This document shows positions 8,354 through 16,440 of a stretch of DNA of 24,735 bases, piece by piece. This DNA comes from Anaerolineaceae bacterium (GTDB taxonomy: Bacteria > Chloroflexota > Anaerolineae > Anaerolineales > Villigracilaceae). Position 1 is the first letter of the stretch. Each line of letters opens with the position of its first letter. The DNA is taken from assembly GCA_022181005.1 (NCBI GenBank), contig BQMV01000004.1:1-24735 (forward strand), in the 5' to 3' direction. A model generated the notes under the pieces. It was not told the DNA's origin. It saw only the letters and a list, made by a program, of their open reading frames with translations, and did not search any database. A program made the position numbers and the translations under genes.

Positions 8354-9269
8354 TTCTTTAGATAATTCCTCGATTAGGATCGCATCCGCCGCCCGCAGAC
8401 GGGACACACGCTCGCGCGTCACCTCCCCTAGACAGCGCACGGTCAAGCCGGGACCTGGGAACGGTTGCCGCCACACCAGCGACTCCGGTAGCCCCAGCGC
8501 TTCTCCCACCGCGCGCACCTCGTCCTTGAACAAATAGCGCAACGGCTCGACGAGTTCGAATTGCATATCTTCCGGCAATCCGCCGACGTTGTGATGCGTT
8601 TTTATCTTCTCGGCTTTGTTTCTGTCCGGCGCGGACGATTCCACTACGTCGGGGTAGATCGTCCCCTGCACCAAAAACTTCGGCTGACCCGCTAAAGCGT
8701 GCATCGCCTGCGCCTCAAAAATACGAATAAATTTCTCGCCGACGATCTTCCGTTTTTGCTCCGGTTCGGTCACACCTTTGAGCGCGGAGAAATACTCATC
8801 GCTGGCATCCACGACAATTAATTCGGAGTGCAAATGATCCCGAAACGCCGAAGCGACCTGCGTCCCTTCATTTTTCCTCAGCAAACCCGTATCCACAAAC
8901 ACAGACACGAGTTGATCGCCGATGGCTTTATGCACCAACGCCGCCGCAACGGACGAGTCCACACCGCCCCAAACCGCCGCCAACACGCGTTCGATCGCCA
9001 ACCTGTTTCTGAATCCGCGCGACGGATTCTTCGATGATGGATTCGGGAGTCCAACTCGGTTCGACTCCGCAAATGTCAACGACAAACTGCTGAAGCAGTT
9101 TGTCGCCGTTGGGCGTGTGATGAACTTCGGGATGAAACTGCACGCCGAAATATTTCCGCTTCACATCGCCCATCGCCGCGAAGGGACTGTTTCCACTCTT
9201 CGCCAATGCGACGAATCCATCGGGGAGTTTGGTGATGCGGTCGCCGTGAGACATCCAAACCTGAGAGAG

Positions 9270-9299
9270 ACTGGAGACTAGCGGACTGGAGACTAGCGG
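9270..9299. repeat. Two perfect 15-bp tandem copies inside guaA
   Basis: actggagactagcgg occurs twice without a gap (9270-9284, 9285-9299), and a shorter related word precedes it. The unit is five codons, so the reading frame is kept and the encoded peptide is PLVSS twice. It lies in the variable segment of the amidotransferase domain just before VWMSHGD. Confidence 0.8.
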
Positions 9300-9634
9300 A
9301 CGAATTTCCGCTTGCCCGTATTCGCGTTGCGCAGACAGGTCAACTTGCCCGCCGAGGGCGTGCGTGAGGGCTTGCATCCCGTAGCAGATGCCGAGGATCG
9401 GCAAATCCGTTTTGAAAATGAATTCTTGAATGAACGGCGCGTTCTCTTCGTAAACCGATTTCGGTCCGCCCGAGAGAATGAATCCCTGGGGATGAATCGA
9501 GAGAATCTTCTCCTGCGGCGCGTCCCACGGAAATAATTCGCAATAGACATGCGCCTCCCGCACTCGCCGCGCGATGAGTTGGGCATATTGTGAGCCGAAA
9601 TCTAAGATGGCGATTGAATGCATGAGTAGTCTCT

Positions 9635-9813
9635 CGTCAAAAGTTGAAGGATGAAAGAGGAAAGAGAAAAGGTTGAAGGTCGACGGCAGACCTTTGACCT
9701 TCAACCTTCAGAAATCAGCGGAGCAAAGAACCAAAGCAACCCGCGCCAATGACCATCTACCAATTCTCAAATTCTCTACTTTCCACTTTCTACTTTCTAC
9801 TTTCTATTCTCTA
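9635..9813. repeat. Repeat-filled spacer between xpt and guaA with a perfect hairpin
   Basis: The roughly 180 bases between these genes are low-complexity. From 9777 to 9813 the unit cttta/ctttc recurs with a period of about seven bases (tactttc, cactttc, tactttc, tactttc) and runs through the stop codon of xpt. At 9669-9681 and 9696-9708 lies a perfect 13-bp inverted repeat (aaggttgaaggtc / gaccttcaacctt). Words like gaaggttgaaggt return in the valS leader near 22310-22370. I see no gene. If transcribed through from xpt, the hairpin would sit in the guaA leader about 45 bases before its ATG; it has no T-run directly after it. Confidence 0.65.
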
Positions 9814-10376
9814 AACTCAATCTTCCCCTCATCCATCTTCGTAATACACGCCAACGACTCCACCGGCACCCCCAGCGCTTCCAACGCAGCGCGCCCGCCC
9901 TCGAACGATTTCTCGATCAACGCGCCGATGCCGACAATCTTTGAACCCGACGCTTCTGCCAAGCGAACCAACCCAAGGATCGTCTGTCCGCTGGCGAGGA
10001 AGTCGTCAATAATGAGCACGCGTTCGCCGTTCGCCAAATATTCCGGCGAGACGATCAATTCAACCATGCGTCCCTTCGTGTGCGAAGGCGCGAGGGTCAA
10101 AAACACCTGATCGGGCATGGTGATCGGCTTGGTCTTGCGCGCATACACCACCGGCAAGCCGAGATGGAACGCCGTCGTCAGGGCGGGGGCAATGCCGGAA
10201 ATTTCGGCGGTCAGCACTTTGGTCGCATGAATCGAAGCGAAAAGCCGGGCAAATTCGCGTCCGCAAGCGTCCATTAAAGCAGGGTCCACCTGGTGATTAA
10301 TAAAGCCGTCCACTTTTAAAATTCCCCCGCCGAGATTCCTTCCATCGCGCAAGATACGTTGTTCGAGTTCCTTCAT
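9804..10376 (-). CDS. xpt: Xanthine (purine) phosphoribosyltransferase
   Basis: A 190-residue type I phosphoribosyltransferase resembling Xpt of Bacillus, which makes XMP from xanthine and PRPP. It shows MKELEQRILRDG at the start, FINHQVDPALM near residue 27, EISGIAPALTTAFHLGLP, the PRPP-binding motif VLIIDDFLASGQT (about residues 117-129), and the family end segment ITKMDEGKIEF. ATG 10376 has GGAGG 4 bases upstream; upstream in-frame codons add a segment not typical of the family. XMP is the substrate of GMP synthase, so xpt followed by guaA makes a salvage route from xanthine to GMP. A weak TACAAT (10411-10406) may be its -10. I see no purine riboswitch. The last codons and the stop fall in a repeat tract. 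Confidence 0.92.
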   Translation of the reverse strand: MKELEQRILRDGRNLGGGILKVDGFINHQVDPALMDACGREFARLFASIHATKVLTAEISGIAPALTTAFHLGLPVVYARKTKPITMPDQVFLTLAPSHTKGRMVELIVSPEYLANGERVLIIDDFLASGQTILGLVRLAEASGSKIVGIGALIEKSFEGGRAALEALGVPVESLACITKMDEGKIEFRE

Positions 10377-10462
10377 GCCGCCTCCAAATAACGTTGGTTT
10401 AAGGAATTGTACCATTGGCAAACATCCATGAAACCATGCGATAGCGAGAAAACGAGCTGTGT

Positions 10463-10468
10463 TAGAAT
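10463..10468 (+). promoter_or_regulatory. Candidate -10 box of maf, near-leaderless
   Basis: TAGAAT ends 8 bases before the maf ATG at 10477, and the gap (ctgcgcct) has no ribosome site. The arrangement resembles the one before rsmG. No clear -35. Confidence 0.4.
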
Positions 10469-10476
10469 CTGCGCCT

Positions 10477-11133
10477 ATGACCAGCCTTGTGCTTGCATCA
10501 AGTTCCCCGCGCCGTCGTCAACTGCTCGCGCTTCTACAGTTAGATTTCACCGTCTCCGCCGCAGATATTGACGAAACTGTATTCAGGAACGAAATGCCCG
10601 CCCATTACGTCTTACGGCTTGCGGAAACAAAAGCCCGCGTCATCGCCCAACGGGCGGACGCCGACCGCATTATTCTTGCGGCAGATACCACCGTAGTAGA
10701 TGGACGCGACATCCTCGGCAAACCTAATGACGATGAAGAAGCCTTCGCCATGCTGACGCAGTTGCGCGGACGAACGCACCAAGTCTATACCGGTATCGCC
10801 TTACTGCGCACAGATGACGGGGCGCTCCTCGCCGATCTGTCCGTCGCCGACATCGTCATGCGAAACTATTCCGACGAAGAGATACGCGCCTATATCGCCA
10901 CCCGCGATCCGTTTGACAAAGCCGGCGCATACGCTATTCAACATACAGACTTCCACCCGGTCGAGGCTGTTCGGGGATGCTACGCCGGCGTAATGGGCTT
11001 GCCTCTCTGCCGCGTTATGGGGCAACTGCAGAAATTAAATGCAGATTTGGTCGCCGACGCGCCGTTCAATTGTCAAGAAACTACAGATCGCGATTGCCCG
11101 GTCTACGAAAAAATAATGAGCGCCGCGCTATAA
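10477..11133 (+). CDS. maf: Maf-family nucleoside triphosphate pyrophosphatase
   Basis: A 218-residue Maf protein; the family hydrolyses non-canonical or pyrimidine nucleoside triphosphates (dTTP, UTP or modified bases) to monophosphates. Motifs: LASSSPRRRQLLALL at residues 4-18, LAETKARVIA near 47, the catalytic AADTTVV near 68, LGKPNDDEEAFAML, RTHQVYTGIAL near 102, DKAGAYAIQ near 148, and GCYAGVMGLPL near 167. The ATG at 10477 begins right at the conserved N-terminus. The last 35 or so residues extend beyond the usual family end and contain two cysteines. It is divergent from xpt, with a 100-base promoter region between. Confidence 0.95.
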   Translation: MTSLVLASSSPRRRQLLALLQLDFTVSAADIDETVFRNEMPAHYVLRLAETKARVIAQRADADRIILAADTTVVDGRDILGKPNDDEEAFAMLTQLRGRTHQVYTGIALLRTDDGALLADLSVADIVMRNYSDEEIRAYIATRDPFDKAGAYAIQHTDFHPVEAVRGCYAGVMGLPLCRVMGQLQKLNADLVADAPFNCQETTDRDCPVYEKIMSAAL

Positions 11134-11153
11134 AGGATTATAGCGTTGCAGAA

Positions 11154-11243
11154 ATGCCTCCGTTATCGTTAAGAGATCGCTTCTTTATACCGATCAAGAA
11201 CGCTCTCCTCGACGGCATGGATGCAACGAAAGGTAAATTATGA
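11154..11243 (+). CDS. Possible 29-residue small ORF overlapping the PBP start
   Basis: An ATG at 11154 opens 29 codons (beginning MPPLSLRDRFF) that end in TGA at 11241-11243, overlapping the ATG of the next gene as ATGA. Such 4-base overlaps usually mean translational coupling. Against it: there is no ribosome site before 11154, only a TATAGC about 10 bases upstream, and no family is recognisable. It could be a coupled leader peptide or a chance frame in a 106-base gap. Confidence 0.3.
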   Translation: MPPLSLRDRFFIPIKNALLDGMDATKGKL

Positions 11244-13507
11244 AATTATTCCGTCTATTAAATTTCATCCTTGTCGTCGTTCTACTTCTGACCGCATGCG
11301 GTTCGGCAAACAGCGCGCCTACTCTTCCCCCAACATCTTCGCTGCCGCAACCGGCGGTTACGATCAGATCTGCGCCAGATGTGAACGCGGCGCTCAGCGC
11401 TTATCTCGACGCGTACAAAGCCGACGACTACAACGCTATGTATGCCATGCTCAGCAAGGTAACAAGCGCCGCGCTTTCGCTCGAAGAATTCGCCAAACGC
11501 AACAAAGACGCATTAAACGAGATGAGCGCCGGGACGTTCGACTACGAAATTCTCTCGGCGCTGATGAACCCATTGTCCGCTGAAGTTTCGTATCGAGTCA
11601 CATATCACACTGTGCTGGTCGGCGACCTGCAACGCGATATGGTCGCGCGTTTCTCGCTTGAAGACGGCGCTTGGAAACTGCAATGGAACGCTGCGAATAT
11701 TTTGCCCGAACTAGCAGGCGAGAACGCATTGCGCATGGACTACCGCATTCCTTCGCGCGGCGACGTCTACGATCATAACGGCAATCCGCTCGCGGCGCAG
11801 TCAGATGTGTATGCGTTCTATATCATCCCGGGCAATGTAAACGAAGACAATATCGGTTCGCTCACCGCCAGAGTATGGGCGCTGTGCGGCATCAGTCAAG
11901 ACGTTCTCGAACAAGACATCCTCAATACACCAGACCAGTACGCCATTCCATTATGCGAAGCGTCGCCGGAGGAATCAGCGGTCATTCGCTCCGCCGCCCC
12001 CAGCGGCTTACAATGGGCGCAATACACCTCCCGCTATTATTTTGAACAAGGCTCCAGTTCAAATATAGTCGGATACACCACATACATCTCCGCCGACAAT
12101 TTGGATGAATACAAACGTCGCGGCTATCAAGGCTCGGAGCGCGTCGGAAACGCAGGCATTGAACGCTCTATGGAAGACGCTCTTGCCGGCAAACACGGCG
12201 GCGCGTTATATGTGGTCAATCTATCCACCGGGCAGATCGTGACAAAGGTCGGCGAGAGCGAGCCGCAGCCGTCGCAATCGGTTTACCTTACCTTGGACCG
12301 TAACTTTCAAACCTACGCTGAAAAATCCATCGAGGGTTTTCGCGGCGCAGTAGTCGTGATGGAAGTGGATACCGGGCGCGTGCTTGCCATGGCAACCTCG
12401 CCGGATTACGACTCGAACATCTTTGAAACGAACAACCCGAATAGTTCGGAACGCATCGCAGAATTATTTCAACGTACAGACGACCCGCTGCTTAACCGTG
12501 CCGCGCAGGGACAATATCCGCTCGGTTCGGTGTTCAAGATCATCACGATGGCGGCGGGCATGGAAAGCGGATTGTACATACCGGAAACAACATTCGATTG
12601 TCAGTACGATTGGACAAAACTTCCCGACACGATCCGCCGCGATTGGACGTGGCAACGCTGTCAGAATCGGCTTCAAAGCGGACGCGAATGCAATACTTCC
12701 GACAGCATGCCTTCCGGACTAGTAACGCTTCCCGAAGGACTCATGCGTTCGTGCAATCCGCTTTTCTACGATATTGGCTATACCCTCTATCAAAATAATC
12801 GCCAGAACGATATTGCAAACATGGCGCGCGCGTTCGGTTTGGGATCGGCAACGGGCATTGGTCAAATCACCGAAGCGGTTGGGAACATCAGCGATCCGCA
12901 AACGGCAGTGGACGTGGTCAATCAAGCGATCGGTCAAGGCGATATGATGGTTACGCCGTTGCAAGTGGCAAAATTCATCGCCGCGCTCGGCAACGGCGGC
13001 ACGTTATATCGCCCGCAATTGGTCGAATCGATTCGTCCTATCGAAGGAGCGCCGACGCAAGTCTTCAAGCCAGAAGCGACAGGCGTGTTGCCGGTCACGC
13101 CGGAACGATTACAAGTCATCCGCGAGGCGATGATTCAAGTGGTCGAGAATTCGCGCGGCACGGCAAACTTCCGCTTGCGCGGCACGCCAGTGCCTGTGGC
13201 CGGCAAAACCGGCACAGCCGAATCGGGCAGCGGTTTACCGCATGCTTGGTTCGCCGGATATACGCTCTGCAAAGACGTCGCGGATAAATACCCCGTTTGC
13301 AAAGATAAGCCAGATATCGCCATCGTGGTCGTATTGGAGAATATCGGCGACGGTTCCGAATGGGCGGCGCCGATCTTTAAGCGCATGGTTGAAGTCTATT
13401 ATTTCGGTGCGCCGCAATCGCAATTACATTTCGAAGTTGGAATTCTGGGACCGACAAAAACTCCGACGCCGTTTGGCGGCATCCCCACGGAAACGCCGTC
13501 AGAGTAA
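11240..13507 (+). CDS. Lipoprotein class B penicillin-binding protein (transpeptidase) with MecA_N-like domain
   Basis: A 755-residue D,D-transpeptidase that cross-links peptidoglycan outside the membrane. The N-terminus is a lipoprotein signal with lipobox LLTAC, so Cys20 is the predicted lipidated residue, followed by a Pro/Thr linker. Residues about 46-155 look like the NTF2-like MecA_N domain (AYLDAYKADDYNAMYAMLS). Next comes the PBP dimerisation region (RIPSRGDVYDHNGNPLA; GYQGSERVGNAGIERSMED). The transpeptidase domain has all three motifs: S430-V-F-K433, S504-C-N and K656-T-G-T. A Cys-rich insert (about 450-490) lies between the first two. Proline/threonine-rich residues end the protein. 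Domain order is as in PBP2a/PBP3 of Firmicutes, although those use a membrane anchor. The start has AAAGG upstream. Confidence 0.92.
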   Translation: MKLFRLLNFILVVVLLLTACGSANSAPTLPPTSSLPQPAVTIRSAPDVNAALSAYLDAYKADDYNAMYAMLSKVTSAALSLEEFAKRNKDALNEMSAGTFDYEILSALMNPLSAEVSYRVTYHTVLVGDLQRDMVARFSLEDGAWKLQWNAANILPELAGENALRMDYRIPSRGDVYDHNGNPLAAQSDVYAFYIIPGNVNEDNIGSLTARVWALCGISQDVLEQDILNTPDQYAIPLCEASPEESAVIRSAAPSGLQWAQYTSRYYFEQGSSSNIVGYTTYISADNLDEYKRRGYQGSERVGNAGIERSMEDALAGKHGGALYVVNLSTGQIVTKVGESEPQPSQSVYLTLDRNFQTYAEKSIEGFRGAVVVMEVDTGRVLAMATSPDYDSNIFETNNPNSSERIAELFQRTDDPLLNRAAQGQYPLGSVFKIITMAAGMESGLYIPETTFDCQYDWTKLPDTIRRDWTWQRCQNRLQSGRECNTSDSMPSGLVTLPEGLMRSCNPLFYDIGYTLYQNNRQNDIANMARAFGLGSATGIGQITEAVGNISDPQTAVDVVNQAIGQGDMMVTPLQVAKFIAALGNGGTLYRPQLVESIRPIEGAPTQVFKPEATGVLPVTPERLQVIREAMIQVVENSRGTANFRLRGTPVPVAGKTGTAESGSGLPHAWFAGYTLCKDVADKYPVCKDKPDIAIVVVLENIGDGSEWAAPIFKRMVEVYYFGAPQSQLHFEVGILGPTKTPTPFGGIPTETPSE

Positions 13508-13563
13508 CTTTATAGAAGACCTGACGGGCGCAATCCGTCGAGACTTTTTGGAGAAATCAAGAA

Positions 13564-14460
13564 TTGGAGATTCGCGGGCTTATCGTCAAAGCGCAATCCG
13601 GTTTCTTTACGGTGAAAACTGAGAAGGGGCTGATCGTCTGCCAACTGCGGGGAAAATTAAAACAGGGAAAAGCGACCGGCGATATCGCGGCGCTTGGGGA
13701 TAAGGTCAAGATTGCCGCGCTGAGCGACGGAAGCGGGGTAATCGAAGAGATCGAAGAACGCCGCCGCGCTATCACGCGACTCGATCCGCGCCCTTTCGGC
13801 GAATATCGGCAAATCTTGCTGGCGAACGCCGATCAAGCCGTGTTCGTCTTTGCGTGCGCGCGCCCGAACCCAAAATTGAGAATGCTGGATCGTTTCCTAG
13901 TTATCGCGGAAAAACAGAATATTCCGGCGATCATCGTTGCGAACAAGGTTGATCTTGTCGAGAATCCGCGAGAACTCTTTGGTCTCTACGAAGCGATCGG
14001 CTATCGCGTCATCTACGCATCAGCCACAAACGGTAAGAGCGTCGCCGAATTAAAAGAAGCCCTCGCTCAGCGCATCAGCGCGCTGGCTGGGCCAAGCGGC
14101 GCGGGCAAATCTAGCTTGCTAAACGCCGTTCAACCGAATCTGGAATTGGCGACAGACGAGGTCAGCGCGGCGCTCAATAAGGGCAAGCATACAACCGTAA
14201 CGCGCGAACTGTTCGAACTTGACGGCGGCGGTTATGTCGCCGATACGCCCGGCTGGAAATCGCTAGCGCTGTGGGATACGACTCCCGAAGAAATGGACGC
14301 TTATTTTCCCGAGTTGCGCGAACTTGTGCGACATTGTCAATTCAGCGATTGCACACACAGCCACGAGCCGGGCTGCGCAGTGACAAAGGCAGTGACAGAT
14401 GGCAGAGTGTATCGCGAGAGGTACGAGTCTTATTTAAGGTTGCGAGAGGGGAAAGAATAA
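13564..14460 (+). CDS. rsgA: Ribosome small-subunit-dependent GTPase A
   Basis: A 298-residue circularly permuted GTPase that helps the last steps of 30S subunit assembly. The N-terminal OB fold (residues 1-70) is followed by G4 (ANKVDL near 120), G1 (GPSGAGKSSLLNA near 178), and G3 (DTPGW near 223), the permuted order typical of the family. The C-terminal zinc motif is RHCQFSDCTHSHEPGC (about 258-273). The start is TTG 13564 with GGAG about 10 bases upstream; the protein begins MEIRGLIVKA like other family members, and no later ATG fits. It follows the PBP gene by 56 bases. A weak hairpin (13523-13539) with a short T-run lies in that gap. Confidence 0.95.
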   Translation: MEIRGLIVKAQSGFFTVKTEKGLIVCQLRGKLKQGKATGDIAALGDKVKIAALSDGSGVIEEIEERRRAITRLDPRPFGEYRQILLANADQAVFVFACARPNPKLRMLDRFLVIAEKQNIPAIIVANKVDLVENPRELFGLYEAIGYRVIYASATNGKSVAELKEALAQRISALAGPSGAGKSSLLNAVQPNLELATDEVSAALNKGKHTTVTRELFELDGGGYVADTPGWKSLALWDTTPEEMDAYFPELRELVRHCQFSDCTHSHEPGCAVTKAVTDGRVYRERYESYLRLREGKE

Positions 14461-14536
14461 CGGAGATGTACGACGCTTCAACACGGTGAGCGAAGCCGGA
14501 CCGTCAACGCAGGTTTACGGTTATGATTGGGAGTTA

Positions 14537-15613
14537 ATGACTGACACACCGATTATCGACAACTCGTCCGCTGGCTCTTCGGCTTCGCTCAGAGCAAGCA
14601 ATTGGCGTTTAGCTGGTCACCGTTGGGCTGTGGAGATGTTGAAAAAGAACATACGCCGCGGAACGGTGCGCCATGCATATCTCTTTACGGGACCGCCCGG
14701 CTCAGGTCGCCGCACGCTCGCGCTGCGCTTCGCTCAAGCGTTGAACTGCCCGACGCCGCTTGAGGCGGGCGTCCCTTGCGGGGTATGTCTAACCTGCCGG
14801 CAGATCGAAGCCGCGCGTTATTCCGATCTAAGCGTGATCGAACCGACGATCAAAGACCCCAACACAAAAGAGTTAATTCCCGCGCCGCACGGAGAGATTC
14901 GCATTGATCAGATTCGAGACCAGCATAAGATCGTCAACCTCAAACCGTTCCAATCCAACTATCGCGTCTCGCTATTTCTGAGATTTCATCAAGCCAACGA
15001 CAACGCCGCCAATGCATTGCTGAAAACGCTCGAAGAAGCGCCGTCTTATGCCGTGTTGATCCTCACCGCCGACGCTCCCGAACAATTACTGCCGACCATC
15101 GTTTCAAGGTGCGAAGCGTTGCGATTGCGACCGTTGCGCGTGGAGGAAGCGCAAAAAGAACTGGAGCTTAGAGGACTAGAGGCTGGGCGCGCCAAGTTGA
15201 TCGCGCACATTTCAGGCGGACGCATAGGCTACGCGATCCGCTTGATGGAAAACGATTCGTTGCTCGAGCGGCGCGACGAACGGCTGAATGATCTCCTTTC
15301 TCTACTGTCCGCCTCGCGCGTCGAGAAATTTTCCTATGCGGACAAACTCTCGAAAGACAAAGACGCCATGCGCGAGACGATCTCTTTCTGGCTCGCGTAT
15401 TGGCGCGACGCGCTGCTGCGCGTTTCACAAGCCGAGACCCCGCTCATTAACGTGGATCGCAATATGGAGATCGAAAATATCGCCTCGCGTTTGGAATTTT
15501 CCGTCGCGCGCGACGCAGTCCGCAGACTCGAAACTGCGCTGGAGCAAATGGATAAGAATGTAAACGCGCGATTGGTTGCAGAAGTTCTACTGCTGGATTT
15601 GCCGAAGATATAG
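14537..15613 (+). CDS. holB: DNA polymerase III delta' subunit
   Basis: A 358-residue AAA+ protein of the clamp loader. Landmarks: LAGHRWAVEMLKKNI near residue 30, AYLFTGPPGSGRRTLALRFAQ near 55 (Walker A with Arg in the Lys position, as in non-hydrolysing delta' subunits), four cysteines of the zinc site (NCPTP...PCGVCLTC), the NALLKTLEEAP segment, and IVSRCEALRLRPL carrying the SRC arginine finger. The ATG at 14537 is chosen because GGGAG precedes it by 4-5 bases; the frame is open from GTG 14486 but the extra residues are not family-like. Residues about 11-22 are Ser/Ala-rich and may derive from a repeat word. It converges with the ABC ATPase gene, 17 bases apart. Confidence 0.92.
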   Translation: MTDTPIIDNSSAGSSASLRASNWRLAGHRWAVEMLKKNIRRGTVRHAYLFTGPPGSGRRTLALRFAQALNCPTPLEAGVPCGVCLTCRQIEAARYSDLSVIEPTIKDPNTKELIPAPHGEIRIDQIRDQHKIVNLKPFQSNYRVSLFLRFHQANDNAANALLKTLEEAPSYAVLILTADAPEQLLPTIVSRCEALRLRPLRVEEAQKELELRGLEAGRAKLIAHISGGRIGYAIRLMENDSLLERRDERLNDLLSLLSASRVEKFSYADKLSKDKDAMRETISFWLAYWRDALLRVSQAETPLINVDRNMEIENIASRLEFSVARDAVRRLETALEQMDKNVNARLVAEVLLLDLPKI

Positions 15614-15630
15614 CGTCCGCTTGCGGCGTT

Positions 15631-16374
15631 TCATTCAATCGTTGCGCGCAACTGGCGTGCTAATTCGCCAAAACGAGCCAGATAGCGGATATCGTCCTCG
15701 CGCGGGCGCGGCAGATCAACTTCCATGTCCATCTTTATTTTGCCGGGACGCTGCGTAAAAACTAAAACGCGATCCGCTAAAAACAACGATTCGTTGATCG
15801 AATGCGTCACCATAACGACGGTCTTCTGCCGCGCTTGCCAAATACGCGAAAGTTCCATCCACATGCGCTCGCGGGTCATCGCATCGAGGGACGCGAAAGG
15901 CTCGTCGAGCAGAAGCAGGTCGGGGTCGTGAATGAGCGCGCGCGCGATCGCTACGCGTTGCGCCATCCCGCCGGAGAGATCGCGCGGGAGTGAATCTTCA
16001 AATCCTTGCAAACCCACCAGTTCGATCATGTCGCGTATTTTCTCGCGTGCAACGGTTTGATTCACTTTTCCCACTTCGAGCGGAAGCCCAATATTTTCCG
16101 TTACTGTGCGCCACGGCATAAGAGTCGCTTGCTGAAACACCATGCCGATGCTCGGCTGCTCGCCGCCGCTGAACTTGAACGAACCGGACGTGGGCGGAAT
16201 CAGCCCCGCCAGAACACGCAGCAAAGTAGTCTTTCCCGAGCCTGATGGTCCCAACACGCACACAAACTCGCGCGAGTTCACATCGAAAGAGACGCTGTCC
16301 AGCGCGTGAAGTCCGTTGTTCTCTGTAGAAAATACGACCGATAAACCTCGAACCGCAAGAATAGAAGCGGACAT
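15631..16374 (-). CDS. ABC transporter ATPase of the FMN-riboswitch operon (RibZ-like)
   Basis: A 247-residue ATPase of the nitrate/sulfonate/thiamine-precursor import class. Motifs: Walker A GPSGSGKTT near residue 42, Q-loop VFQQATLMPW near 79, signature LSGGMAQR near 133, Walker B LLLLDEPFASLD near 153, and the switch THSINE near 188. It energises import by the permease and binding protein encoded just upstream. The start is uncertain: ATG 16374 begins right at the conserved domain and ATG 16398 adds eight residues; neither has a Shine-Dalgarno. Distance to the binding-protein stop is 66 bases. The substrate assignment (riboflavin) rests on the operon riboswitch, not on this protein. Confidence 0.9.
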   Translation of the reverse strand: MSASILAVRGLSVVFSTENNGLHALDSVSFDVNSREFVCVLGPSGSGKTTLLRVLAGLIPPTSGSFKFSGGEQPSIGMVFQQATLMPWRTVTENIGLPLEVGKVNQTVAREKIRDMIELVGLQGFEDSLPRDLSGGMAQRVAIARALIHDPDLLLLDEPFASLDAMTRERMWMELSRIWQARQKTVVMVTHSINESLFLADRVLVFTQRPGKIKMDMEVDLPRPREDDIRYLARFGELARQLRATIE

Positions 16375-16440
16375 TTTAGATTTACAACCTATAATCATTG
16401 AAAGGCACGCGCGATACTATGTTGACTGCGCGTCTTTTCT

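Larger units (their letters stand above)
8012..9623 (-). pseudogene. guaA: GMP synthase (glutamine-hydrolysing), split by a one-base frameshift
   Basis: GuaA converts XMP, glutamine and ATP to GMP. The N-terminal half (from ATG 9623) has a complete class I amidotransferase domain: GICYGMQ with Cys80 and GVQFHPEV with His164 and Glu166. At about 8993 an extra base between gat and gaa moves the ATP-pyrophosphatase half into another frame. Removing it restores ...QVGD-ERVLAAV and a protein of about 536 residues ending in the canonical PPATIEWE. Read uncorrected, the first frame ends at 8928. The P-loop reads WGGVDSS instead of SGGVDSS (codon 8971-8969), only 22 bases from the shift. About 29 Ser/Thr-rich residues from a palindromic repeat interrupt the C-terminal dimerisation domain (8255-8345), and PLVSS occurs twice at residues 109-118. 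All other conserved blocks are intact, so a consensus error at the shift is as likely as a dead gene. Confidence 0.85.

Noticed and set aside
8990..9000. Programmed frameshifting in guaA
   Set aside because: No slippery heptamer, stop codon at the shift site or downstream stimulatory structure was seen; a base error or mutation is simpler.
9777..9813. CRISPR-like array in the period-7 tract
   Set aside because: Units are about seven bases without spacers of constant length, and no cas gene is present.
10377..10476. Purine riboswitch ahead of xpt
   Set aside because: The 100-base gap lacks the conserved purine aptamer core and is mostly shared with the divergent maf promoter.
13523..13549. 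Terminator between the PBP gene and rsgA
   Set aside because: The stem is only 5 bp (gacgg/ccgtc) and the T-run begins 6 bases later, next to the rsgA ribosome site; too weak to list.
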